Shown here piece after piece: positions 1 through 7,696 of a DNA stretch of 40,606 bases (its first letter is position 1; every line of letters begins with the position of its first letter). Source of the DNA: Bacillota bacterium (GTDB lineage Bacteria > Bacillota > Clostridia > Christensenellales > Aristaeellaceae). The notes beneath the pieces are model-generated. The model did no database searches. It was not told the DNA's origin and was given only the letters and a program-made list of their open reading frames with translations. The stretch lies in contig JAEYOV010000065.1 of assembly GCA_023411395.1 (NCBI GenBank), forward strand, positions 1 through 40,606, in the 5' to 3' direction. A program made the position numbers and the translations under genes.

Positions 1-14
1 GGGGCTGTCGTGCT
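1..14. repeat. IS left terminal inverted repeat
   Basis: GGGGCTGTCGTGCT is an exact inverted copy of bases 1826-1839. Bases 5-14 also form the outer part of a longer hairpin (5-38), so the repeat is re-used inside a terminator-like structure. Confidence 0.9.
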
Positions 15-45
15 GGAGAGAATTCTCCAGCACGACAGTTTTTGT
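5..45 (+). terminator. Terminator-like hairpin at IS left end
   Basis: A perfect 15-bp stem (5-19 with 24-38) closes on a four-base loop and is followed by a run of five T on the plus strand. Read rightwards it should stop transcription entering the element from outside. It has no T-run in the minus direction, so it is not the transposase's own terminator. Confidence 0.75.
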
Positions 46-175
46 TATAGAAGAATAAACAGCGGTGTCAAGGAGCGAGGAATGAAGGAAAAACAGGGAT
101 AGGAAACACAGCAAGCCGTGTAAGACTTGGGAATTCAGCGGAAAAAACAATCTCCATATGCCCTTGTCCAAGAAG

Positions 176-1759
176 TTAAGCAGAATCAAGCAGGTGGAAT
201 GTAAAACCGCAATTATCGGCGATGATTTTGGCGTGCAGTTTGTTCAAGTTAAAGGCCATGGCATAAAGAAGGGTTTCGGTGAAGACATTGGCCTGGCCGC
301 GCCTTAAGAAGCGCCGGAAACCGTGATCCTGTTTGAGGGTGCCAAAGGTGCCTTCGGACTGAATGGAGCGATTTACGCGCAGGAGCTTGCCTTCCTGACT
401 GGTGATGCGCTCAAGGGCGGCTTTCCGCTGGGCGGCGAAGACCTTGGAGACCTGCATCCGGCGGTTGCCCTTGGCCCGGGTACACAACTTTCTTTGGGTG
501 CATGTTTCACAGGCAAAGCATTCGTATACCGTAACGGCGGCTTCGTAGCCGGACTTTGACCGGCGCTTTGTTTCATATTGTGGAAGGAATAGCTTCCCGG
601 CGGGGCAAGTGTAGGTGTCGTTTTGGGTATTGTAGGGCATGTTTTCCCGAAGATACACGTTGTTCCTGTACTTGCGTGTCTTGGATTTTTCATAATTTTG
701 CGGTTTGATGTAGGCGATTTGGTTCCGCTCCTCCAAGCTTTTATAATTCTCCTCGCTCTCGTATCCGGCGTCGGCCACAACGGCCTTGTGCCGCTGGTTC
801 AGCCCCGCATCCATGTGCGAAAGCAAGCTCAGCAGCGTCCATTCATCTGACCGCTCGCTGCTGATATCCACACCCACAATGTAACCGCCTTCAACGCCAA
901 GCTGCAGATTGTAGCCCGGCTTGAGCTGGCCGTTTTTCATGTGGTCTTCCTTCATCCGCATGAAGGTCGCGTCCTTGTCCGTCTTGGAAAAGCTGTTCCG
1001 GCCCTTGAACGCCGCGCTGTAACCGGCATATTTCCCTCTTCGGGAAAGGTATTCCCGCAGCGTCTCAATATCTCGCTGTATTTGCGTCTTGCGCTTTCCC
1101 CGTCCGTACACGAATACAGTCCCGGATCCCTGCTCTTCCAGCGCAGCCAGGTACGCTTCTGGATCCGCATCCCCTGGCAGCAGGATCCCATATGTCCTTG
1201 TCAGGTATTCCAAGAATCCCCGCAGCTTTTCCTCCAGCCGGGCCGCATATTTCCTGGTGGGTTTTGCCCACACGAAGCTGTACCGGTTCGCATTGGCTTC
1301 GATCTTTGTCCCATCCACATACACGTGCTCGTATTTGATCTCTCCTCGGGTATGCAACTCTTTCACTACCTGGTAAAACAGCGCTTCTCCAACCCCGCTG
1401 CAAAGCCGGTCTCTTATGAAGCTGGCAAACCGGCTATGGTCCGGTACCCGCTTGCCTCCCAACAGGTACATGAACCGAATGTCGTTCCGGCACGCCGCTT
1501 CCAGTTTCCGTGTCGGATGAATCCCATTCATATAGCCCAGCATTACCGTTTGGAACATCTGCTTCGGTGTTGCCTCATCTGCTCTCGTTTCGCGGTCATA
1601 TGCCGCGTACAGCACTTCTAAATCCATCCCTTCCGTGATTTCAAGCAGCAGCCTCACCGAATCCTCCGCTCCGATCCCGATCCCCACCTCCAGCGGCATT
1701 ACCACTTGCTTTTGCCGTCCGGTTGGTGTATCCTCTCTTTGTTGTAGATGCTTTGTCAC
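176..1759 (-). CDS. IS1182-family DDE transposase
   Basis: This 527-residue protein cuts and moves the surrounding element. It has the N-terminal IS1182-type region (YDRETRADEATPKQMFQ) followed by an RNase-H-like DDE core. Candidate catalytic acidic residues are in YVDGTKIEANANR, VVADAGYESEENY and SEGTFGTLKQDHGF, in the usual order. A Cys-rich stretch (CFACETCTQRKLC) precedes the last block, as is common in this family. The start appears to be GTG at 1759 with a weak ribosome binding site. No frameshift or internal stop is present, so the element may still be active. A terminator-like hairpin lies between the inverted repeat and the start, so outside transcription should not read into the gene. 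Confidence 0.95.
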   Translation of the reverse strand: MTKHLQQREDTPTGRQKQVVMPLEVGIGIGAEDSVRLLLEITEGMDLEVLYAAYDRETRADEATPKQMFQTVMLGYMNGIHPTRKLEAACRNDIRFMYLLGGKRVPDHSRFASFIRDRLCSGVGEALFYQVVKELHTRGEIKYEHVYVDGTKIEANANRYSFVWAKPTRKYAARLEEKLRGFLEYLTRTYGILLPGDADPEAYLAALEEQGSGTVFVYGRGKRKTQIQRDIETLREYLSRRGKYAGYSAAFKGRNSFSKTDKDATFMRMKEDHMKNGQLKPGYNLQLGVEGGYIVGVDISSERSDEWTLLSLLSHMDAGLNQRHKAVVADAGYESEENYKSLEERNQIAYIKPQNYEKSKTRKYRNNVYLRENMPYNTQNDTYTCPAGKLFLPQYETKRRSKSGYEAAVTVYECFACETCTQRKLCTRAKGNRRMQVSKVFAAQRKAALERITSQEGKLLRVNRSIQSEGTFGTLKQDHGFRRFLRRGQANVFTETLLYAMAFNLNKLHAKIIADNCGFTFHLLDSA

Positions 1760-1779
1760 AGAAATATCTTACAACAAAA

Positions 1780-1820
1780 AACGGGAGATAGCTCACGCAA
1801 TCTCTCGTTTTTTTTTTGCT
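1780..1820. terminator. Bidirectional terminator in the transposase leader
   Basis: A 10-bp stem (1780-1789 with 1800-1809, one G-T wobble) is followed by a long T-run on the plus strand and by a six-T run when read on the minus strand. It should stop read-through into the transposase from the caspase-like gene to the right, and may now serve as that gene's terminator. Confidence 0.7.
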
Positions 1821-1825
1821 GCCTT

Positions 1826-1839
1826 AGCACGACAGCCCC
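1826..1839. repeat. IS right terminal inverted repeat
   Basis: AGCACGACAGCCCC is the exact complement of the left repeat at 1-14 and defines the right edge of the element. Unique sequence resumes at 1840. Confidence 0.9.
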
Positions 1840-1861
1840 CTTTCTATTGCCCGGTTTTCGG

Positions 1862-4800
1862 CTAACGCTTGAACAAAGGATACGTGCTCCCGCTGGGATA
1901 GACCTGCACCACCTGCGGCTTGCTTGCAAGATATGACCGGATATAATTATAGGCTTCCTGAAGCGTCACGGTGGAATCGGAGTTGCTGTCGCCCAACAGC
2001 CCGACCTTTGCCTGGCTGTTTATATCCCATCCCCCGGCACGGCACAATGCGTTGGTGAAGTACCCATAGGGAATGGTGCCGGAGGAGGTCTCATAGGAAT
2101 ACTCTCCATATTCACATGCCGCAAGCACCAAATATTTGCTGGTGCGCAGCTCGCCTGTTTTCGCCGTACCGCTGCTGAATGCCGAAACAAAGGCTCTGTT
2201 GAAACTTGCGGCTTTCGCCTTGGTATTCACGATGGAGATGCTTTGGGCGGATCTTTGGTAGATGACGGCTCCGCTTCCGCAGCTATCCAGGAATACAATG
2301 ACCTTGCCCGGTATTTTATCCAGCGCATTACGCAATTGAAGCGGTGTGACCAGGCTGCTGTCAACACCTGCAAGCGCCCCTGCCGAACTGCCGGTGTCAG
2401 CGACTCCGTGGCCGGAATAGTAGAACAGCGACACATCGTTTTCAGTCGCGCCCGAAAAAGCGGAGGAGATGGAAGACAGAATCTGGCTTCCCGTCAGGTT
2501 ATTCTTTCGGGTGACTGTATATTTCTGGCTGCCCATTTGCAGGTAACCCAGCATGGTCTGCATGCTGCCGGTATCATAGTGGCCATTCAGATCGGTAATG
2601 TACCAATAGTCCGCCTGGCCAACCAGCAGGGCCCTGTACTTCCCTCCGCTGCTCACCCCAACCGTGACGCTGTACGGATCGGAGCGGACGCCATATATCT
2701 TGTTCTTGGAAACCAGCTTATAGGCGGCAACCTTGAAATAGTAGGTGGTGCCCGATACCAGGCCGGTACTGGCCGCGCTGGTACCCGTTACCGACTTGAC
2801 CGCCGTATATGTACCGCTTAAGCTGGTCGACCTGTACAGCGTATAACCGCTGGCGCCGGAAACGGCATTCCACTTGACGGTAGCCGTAGTACCCGACTGA
2901 GTAGCAGTTGTAATGACCGGCTTGGCCAGTATCTTAAGGGATTTGACGGCGGAGTAGGCGCTGTAGTACTGCACGTCGTTGATCTTCTTGTATGCCCGGA
3001 CTTTATAGTAGTATGTCGTGCCCGCCGAAAGCCCGCCGTCATCCAGCGATGTGCCGGTCACGGACTTCACCGCCGTAAACGTGCCTGTGGCGCTGGTGCT
3101 GCGGTACACCGTGTACCCTGCCGCGCCGGATACGCTGCCCCAGGCAACAGCCGCGTTGTTCGATTTGCTTTGGTTCAGCGTCTTGATCACGGGCGCCGCC
3201 AGAATGAGCACAAGCTTGACATCCGACATGGCTCCGTATATCTTCTTTCCGCTTACCTGCTTGTAGGCGGCAACCTTGAAGTAATAAACTCTTCCGGCTT
3301 TCATGCCGGTGCACTCCACCGACGTGCCCGAAGCGGTTTTGACGGCCTTATAAGCACCCTTTTCACTGGTGGCTCTGTATACGGTGTATCCCTTCGCACC
3401 GGGTACGGCGTTCCATTCCACGAAAGCCTTGGTCGTGGAAGTTGCGCGCAAGGTTTTGATGGAGGCCTTGGCCAAAATCTGCACGGTTTTGGCGGCGGAG
3501 AACGCGCCGTGCTGGCGTATGCCGCCGATGACCTTATAGGCCCTGAGCTTATAATGGTATTTCTGGCCCGCCTTCAGACCGGAGTTTTCAATCGACGTCT
3601 TCGTGGTGTTCCCGACTTCCGTATAAGGGCCGTTTGCGCTTGAAGCACGCCACAACGAGTATCCTGCTGCGCCCTTCAGTTTGCTCCAGGTGAATTTGGC
3701 GCTGGTAATACCGCTTTGGTCCCCGGTCTTTATAGCCGGCGCAGCCATCATGAAAACCGAAACAGCATCCGACTGGACTCCGTAAACCTTCTTGTTGTTC
3801 ACCATTTTATAGGCAGCAAGCTTGTAATAGTATACGGTTTCCTTGGTAAGCCCCGTCTGCTCCACGGACGTTTCGGTGAGCGATTTGACCTCCTTGTATG
3901 TTCCGCCGGCACTTTTGGAGGCATATAGCGTATAGCCGGCGGCGCCGGTAACGGCACCCCACTGGAAGAAAGCCTTTGTCGTGTTCAGGGCGGCTGCGGT
4001 GGAGAATGCGGGCTTGCCCAGGACACGCACCGGCAGGGCGGCGGAATAGGGGCTGTAATACGTAGTGCCGCCAAGGTTCTTGAACGCCCGGAGCTTGTAG
4101 TAATATTCCTGCCCCGCCGTAAGATTCGTATCGTCCGCGGAGAGGCCGGCCTGAGACTTGATTTGGGTATAGGTGCCGCCCGAAGAGGTGCTGCGATACA
4201 GCAGATAACCATTTGCACCCGGCACACTACTCCAGGAAAGCCTTGCGCCGTTGATGCCGTATTGATCACCCGACCGGAAGGCGGGGGTGGCAATTGTCAC
4301 TATGGAGGATGCCGGGGACTGGGCGCTTACAATGGTGTTGCCTGCAAACGTGGTGTAAGCGGCAAGTTTATAATAGTAAATGTTACCCGCCGCTGTTGTG
4401 GTGTCGTTCATGGATGTACCGCTCAGCCTGCTGATCTCCTGATAAGGCCCGCTTGCGCTGCCTGACCGGTACACAATATAGCCCTGCGCTGCCGGATCAC
4501 TGCTCCAGCTCACAGTTACGCCGGATTGCGCGCTGTATGCGACCGTGGGCTTCTGCGGTGTTCCCAGCAGCCGCACGGTAATGGCGTTGGAGGATGGACT
4601 GAACTTATACGTTCCGTCCACCATTTTGGAACTGACAACCGCATAAGTGTATGTCCTGCCGGGCAGTGCAGTGGTATCTCCCGCGTAGAGATTTCCCGTT
4701 GCCGCAATGGTCTCATAGCTGCCATTGCCTTCCTTGCGGATTACACCGTAGGCTTCCGCTTTGGACACGGCGGTCCAGTTGAGCGTGACCGCCTGACGGC

Positions 4801-6451
4801 CGGACTGCTTGCAGGTGGTCAGCGTAGGCGCCGACAGATAGACAGGCTCCACGTTCGTCACCTGGAAGCCGTAATAATTCAAGCTGTAGTCGGTTTTCAG
4901 GCGAACCCGGAATCCGGAAGAATGGATATGAAGCCTTGCGCCCGCCAGTTGGTAGCCCGTGAAATAGGTGTATGAATAGCCGCCGCTGTCGGTAAAGGTT
5001 AGCTGATTGCCATTATAATCATAGATGTATATTTTGTCGTAGTTGTTTTCCACAAAGGTCTGCGAAGAAAAGGTCACATACAATTCTATAGCGTCAGATA
5101 CGGTATAGAACCAGGTGGTATCCTGGTTGCTGCTATAGGGATGGCTGCTCTCCGGATATCCGTTGATCTTGGGATTTTCCACCGGAGTGAAAGATGATTG
5201 GGAGGCGGGACGGTTGGCCTCCAGCGTGCCCACTGGCATGACAGGGGCCTCCATAGAAGGCTTGATATTAGGCGCTTGTGTAGACGTCGTAAGCAATGCT
5301 GGGTTGGATCCCTCTACCGGCGCCGGATCAGGCTCTGCCGTGGGTTCTGCAGTGGGCGCGGCGGTAGGTACCACAGTAGGCGCGGCAGTGGGTTCGGCGG
5401 TAGGTTCCGCAGTAGGCGCGGCGGTAGGCTCCGCTGTGGGCTCCGCTGTGGGCTCCGCTGTGGGCTCCGCTGTCGGTTCCGCTGTCGGTTTCGCTGTCGG
5501 TTCCGCAGTAGGCTCCGCTGTCGGTTCGGCAGTGGGTTCGGCAGTGGGTTCCGCAGTAGGTTCGGCTGCTGCTGGTTCCAAGGTGGGATCCGGCTGCTTT
5601 GCAAACCGAAGCGTGAATTTCCCTGTATCATTCGCCTGCCCGCTCTGCACCACAAGGTAATATTCCGTATCCTTTTCCAGGGACACTGTATAGCAGAACT
5701 GCTCCGGATCGTGTCCCTCATCCAGCACCACGTTCGGCACAAATGAACCGATCTTTTTTGTTTTTCCCTCCATCAGGGCGGCTTTCACAGGCAGCCTGCC
5801 GCCGGAGAGGAACTCATAGGTCCCATTGAGTTTGACGGTGAACTGATAGTACAGCACGGGCGCTTCTTCGGTGATTTCTCCGGCCATTTCCTGCCCCAGC
5901 ATCAGTAAAAAAGCCGTATCGAAGGAAGACCCTTCCGGCCGCGGCGTTTCCGTCGGCGCAGCAGTCGGCTCCGCCGTAGGCTCGGGAGAAGCAGTGGGTT
6001 CCTGTGTAGGCTCAGGTGAGACGTCAGGCGCCGCCGTGGGGACAGGCGCCGGTTCCTGCGTAGGTTCGGGAGTGGCATCAGGCACCGCCGTGGGGGCAGG
6101 TGCCGGTTCCTGCGTAGGTTCAGGGGTTGCGGCAGGCGTCGCCGTGGGGGCAGGCGTCGGTTCCTGTGTGGGTTCCGGGGTATCGGCAGGCGCCGCCGTG
6201 GGGGCAGGCGTCGGTTCCTGTGTGGGTTCAGGGGTATCGGAAGGCGCAGCAGTCGGCTCCGCTGTAGGCTCGGATGTAGGTTCAGGCGTAGGCTCTGCGG
6301 TCGGCCCGGCAGTTGGTTCGGTAGTATCCGCAGGCTCCTCTGTTGCCTGCTGCGTAAGCCCGCCTGCCTCCAGCGCATTTACCGGCGATATGGGTGTAAG
6401 CAATAATACCATGCATAATAAAATAGCCAGTATCCTTTTGAAATGCATCAT
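1862..6451 (-). CDS. Secreted multidomain protein with C-terminal caspase-like (C14) peptidase
   Basis: The protein has about 1529 residues. Order of parts: signal peptide (1-27, MMHFKRILAILL onward, Ala end); Pro-Thr-Glu repeat linker (about 38-170); a PPC-like beta domain (about 173-288); a second AEPT repeat linker (290-376); a CUB-like domain (about 425-538); eight FN3-like repeats of about 90 residues (540-1266); and a caspase-like peptidase domain (1268-end). The peptidase domain shows both catalytic signatures: YYSGHGV with His1348 and FLDSCGSG with Cys1391. The start at 6451 is chosen because AGGAAGGA lies about eight bases upstream and the signal peptide follows at once. An upstream in-frame ATG at 6550 would bury the signal peptide. 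The protein probably acts at or outside the cell surface; its substrate is unknown. A promoter is visible at 6566-6594. Confidence 0.9.
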   Translation of the reverse strand: MMHFKRILAILLCMVLLLTPISPVNALEAGGLTQQATEEPADTTEPTAGPTAEPTPEPTSEPTAEPTAAPSDTPEPTQEPTPAPTAAPADTPEPTQEPTPAPTATPAATPEPTQEPAPAPTAVPDATPEPTQEPAPVPTAAPDVSPEPTQEPTASPEPTAEPTAAPTETPRPEGSSFDTAFLLMLGQEMAGEITEEAPVLYYQFTVKLNGTYEFLSGGRLPVKAALMEGKTKKIGSFVPNVVLDEGHDPEQFCYTVSLEKDTEYYLVVQSGQANDTGKFTLRFAKQPDPTLEPAAAEPTAEPTAEPTAEPTAEPTAEPTAKPTAEPTAEPTAEPTAEPTAEPTAAPTAEPTAEPTAAPTVVPTAAPTAEPTAEPDPAPVEGSNPALLTTSTQAPNIKPSMEAPVMPVGTLEANRPASQSSFTPVENPKINGYPESSHPYSSNQDTTWFYTVSDAIELYVTFSSQTFVENNYDKIYIYDYNGNQLTFTDSGGYSYTYFTGYQLAGARLHIHSSGFRVRLKTDYSLNYYGFQVTNVEPVYLSAPTLTTCKQSGRQAVTLNWTAVSKAEAYGVIRKEGNGSYETIAATGNLYAGDTTALPGRTYTYAVVSSKMVDGTYKFSPSSNAITVRLLGTPQKPTVAYSAQSGVTVSWSSDPAAQGYIVYRSGSASGPYQEISRLSGTSMNDTTTAAGNIYYYKLAAYTTFAGNTIVSAQSPASSIVTIATPAFRSGDQYGINGARLSWSSVPGANGYLLYRSTSSGGTYTQIKSQAGLSADDTNLTAGQEYYYKLRAFKNLGGTTYYSPYSAALPVRVLGKPAFSTAAALNTTKAFFQWGAVTGAAGYTLYASKSAGGTYKEVKSLTETSVEQTGLTKETVYYYKLAAYKMVNNKKVYGVQSDAVSVFMMAAPAIKTGDQSGITSAKFTWSKLKGAAGYSLWRASSANGPYTEVGNTTKTSIENSGLKAGQKYHYKLRAYKVIGGIRQHGAFSAAKTVQILAKASIKTLRATSTTKAFVEWNAVPGAKGYTVYRATSEKGAYKAVKTASGTSVECTGMKAGRVYYFKVAAYKQVSGKKIYGAMSDVKLVLILAAPVIKTLNQSKSNNAAVAWGSVSGAAGYTVYRSTSATGTFTAVKSVTGTSLDDGGLSAGTTYYYKVRAYKKINDVQYYSAYSAVKSLKILAKPVITTATQSGTTATVKWNAVSGASGYTLYRSTSLSGTYTAVKSVTGTSAASTGLVSGTTYYFKVAAYKLVSKNKIYGVRSDPYSVTVGVSSGGKYRALLVGQADYWYITDLNGHYDTGSMQTMLGYLQMGSQKYTVTRKNNLTGSQILSSISSAFSGATENDVSLFYYSGHGVADTGSSAGALAGVDSSLVTPLQLRNALDKIPGKVIVFLDSCGSGAVIYQRSAQSISIVNTKAKAASFNRAFVSAFSSGTAKTGELRTSKYLVLAACEYGEYSYETSSGTIPYGYFTNALCRAGGWDINSQAKVGLLGDSNSDSTVTLQEAYNYIRSYLASKPQVVQVYPSGSTYPLFKR
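5330..5585 (-). repeat. 12-bp tandem repeats coding AEPT linker
   Basis: About twenty imperfect 12-bp units code for Ala-Glu-Pro-Thr on the minus strand, with some units changed to AAPT, AKPT or VVPT. The unit makes the array prone to slippage in steps of four residues. The long open frames on the plus strand here (Gly-Ser-Ala-Val repeats) are shadows of the array. Confidence 0.85.
5940..6345 (-). repeat. Pro-Thr-rich linker repeats
   Basis: Longer, more varied repeats code for blocks of the type TPEPTQEPTPAPTAAP, about sixteen residues each, just after the signal peptide of the caspase-like protein. It is a typical extended surface spacer and a likely site of length variation between strains. 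Confidence 0.8.
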
Positions 6452-6565
6452 CTTTGAGATTCCTTCCTCAACATGATTTTTCATCGCCCGAAATGGAGCC
6501 GGCACCAACCTGCCAATTTTGTTTGCCCCTATACATTTTTTGCCTCGCATGGCATGTCAAGCACT

Positions 6566-6594
6566 ATTATGTCATATAGGGCAAAACTTGTCAA
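6566..6594 (-). promoter_or_regulatory. Promoter of the caspase-like gene
   Basis: On the minus strand TTGACA (6594-6589), a 17-base spacer and CATAAT (6571-6566) match the housekeeping sigma consensus. Transcription would start near 6559, giving a leader of about 108 bases. The gap 6452-6767 otherwise holds only a 7-bp hairpin (6662-6668 with 6678-6684) upstream of the Spo0A-like gene; no plus-strand promoter there is convincing. Confidence 0.65.
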
Positions 6595-6767
6595 ATATTA
6601 GAAGTGTGCAATGCCAACTTTTTTTCTTGCCGGCAATCCGTCAACTCCATAACGGCGCGTACCTGCCTTGCATGCGCAGGCAGGAGGGAATCCCCGCGGC
6701 GCCAGCCTGAAGGGGCAGGAAAAGATCCCCTGGCCGGCGAAAGAATCGTTCGTGAGGGAGGCTTTTT

Positions 6768-7526
6768 ATGCGGGTATTGCTGGCCATGCGGGAGGGCATG
6801 CGCAGGAATCATTTCCGGCTGATGCTGGAAAGCGAGCGCAGCGACTGTTCCGTTTCCTGCTCGGGCGACGGAAGGAGCGCGCTTTCAGAAATCCGGACTT
6901 TTGCCCCGGAAGTGCTTGTGCTGGATCAGGTGCTGCCCTTGCTGGACGGACCGGCCGTGCTGAACGCCCTTTGCGATGCGTTTTTGCCCTGTCCCCCCAA
7001 AGTGATCCTGCTGACCTCCCCGGGTCAGGAGCCGGCCTTTATCCCGGGTGTGGATGAACGGCTTCCCGCCTCCTCAGATTTTGATGCGCTGCTTCAGGCG
7101 ATACGCCACACGGAAGGTATGCTCAAGGGTGCGCTGGCGGAGCTTGATTCCTCTGCGCGGAACGACCGCATCCAGGAGCATTTTCAGGAACTGGGGATGC
7201 CCAAAAACTTAAAAGGCCGGGCGTACCTGGCCTTTTTGCTGGACCTTGCGGTTCCCTCCCCCAGTCTTCTGGACGCGCTTACCTTAAGGCTGTACCCGGC
7301 TGCCGCCGCCCGGTTTTCAACCACCCCGGCAGCGGTGGAGCGGTGTATCCGCCATGCCATCGAAACCACCTGGAGCAGGGGAGACATGGCGGCGCTGGAA
7401 AGGCTGTTCGGCCTGTCCATCGATCCCGACCGGGGCAAGCCCACCAATCGGGAGTTCCTGGCCATGTCCGCCCAGCACCTCCGCCTCGCAGGGGCTCTGC
7501 CCCTGCACCCCGCCAAAGGAATATAA
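6768..7526 (+). CDS. Spo0A-like response regulator with degenerate receiver
   Basis: The protein has 252 residues. The second half (about 135-245) is clearly the Spo0A DNA-binding domain: LGMPKNLKGRAYL, the sigma-contact/HTH stretch AAVERCIRHAIETTWSRG, and GKPTNREFLAM. The N-terminal 120 residues are receiver-like, with the acceptor Asp53 in VLVLDQ. However, the acidic pair that binds magnesium near residue 10 is replaced by MREG, and the conserved Lys before Pro late in the domain reads RLP. The start follows a strong GAGGGAGG site. This may be a paralogue of Spo0A, or a diverged Spo0A controlled without ordinary phosphorylation. It stands alone between two large surface-protein genes, which are possible targets; that is inference. 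Confidence 0.85.
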   Translation: MRVLLAMREGMRRNHFRLMLESERSDCSVSCSGDGRSALSEIRTFAPEVLVLDQVLPLLDGPAVLNALCDAFLPCPPKVILLTSPGQEPAFIPGVDERLPASSDFDALLQAIRHTEGMLKGALAELDSSARNDRIQEHFQELGMPKNLKGRAYLAFLLDLAVPSPSLLDALTLRLYPAAAARFSTTPAAVERCIRHAIETTWSRGDMAALERLFGLSIDPDRGKPTNREFLAMSAQHLRLAGALPLHPAKGI

Positions 7527-7620
7527 CCCCTTTGGAAACCCCATATCAATATGTAAAAGTGGCATTCCTTTCGTGGTCGTATCTGAACACAGGTAGAACT
7601 GAGAGGGGAGCAACGAGGGG

Positions 7621-7687
7621 GACAAAATAGGCACTATTTTGTCGGCCTGAGGCGTGGGAGGGCTTCCGTCGAAAAGGAAGCCCTCCC
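7621..7687. terminator. Two tandem hairpins between convergent genes
   Basis: A perfect 10-bp stem with a 3-base loop (7621-7630 with 7634-7643) is followed by a perfect 12-bp GC-rich stem (7656-7667 with 7676-7687). They lie between the stops of the Spo0A-like gene and the SH3-repeat gene. Neither has a proper T-run, so they are probable but not textbook terminators for both genes. Confidence 0.55.
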
Positions 7688-7696
7688 CGCTATTTC

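Larger units (their letters stand above)
1..1839 (-). mobile_element. Complete IS1182-family insertion sequence
   Basis: The element is bounded by a perfect 14-bp terminal inverted repeat (GGGGCTGTCGTGCT at 1-14, its complement at 1826-1839) and contains one intact transposase on the minus strand. Its left tip is base 1 of the window, so the left flank and any target duplication cannot be seen. It lies 22 bp beyond the stop codon of the caspase-like gene. Both ends carry terminator-like hairpins (5-38 and 1780-1809). Bases 39-175, between the left end and the transposase stop, show no gene. Confidence 0.93.

Noticed and set aside
5330..5585. CRISPR array suggested by regular short repeats
   Set aside because: The repeats are contiguous 12-bp units with no spacers, in frame with a coding sequence.
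5163..5746. Long plus-strand open frames rich in Gly-Ser-Ala-Val or Arg-Gly opposite the repeats
   Set aside because: They are frame shadows of the 12-bp AEPT-coding array on the minus strand; no ribosome binding site or non-repetitive sequence supports them.
5871..6476. Plus-strand open frame of about 200 codons with Gly-Ser-Val repeats
   Set aside because: Shadow of the Pro-Thr linker and signal peptide of the caspase-like gene.
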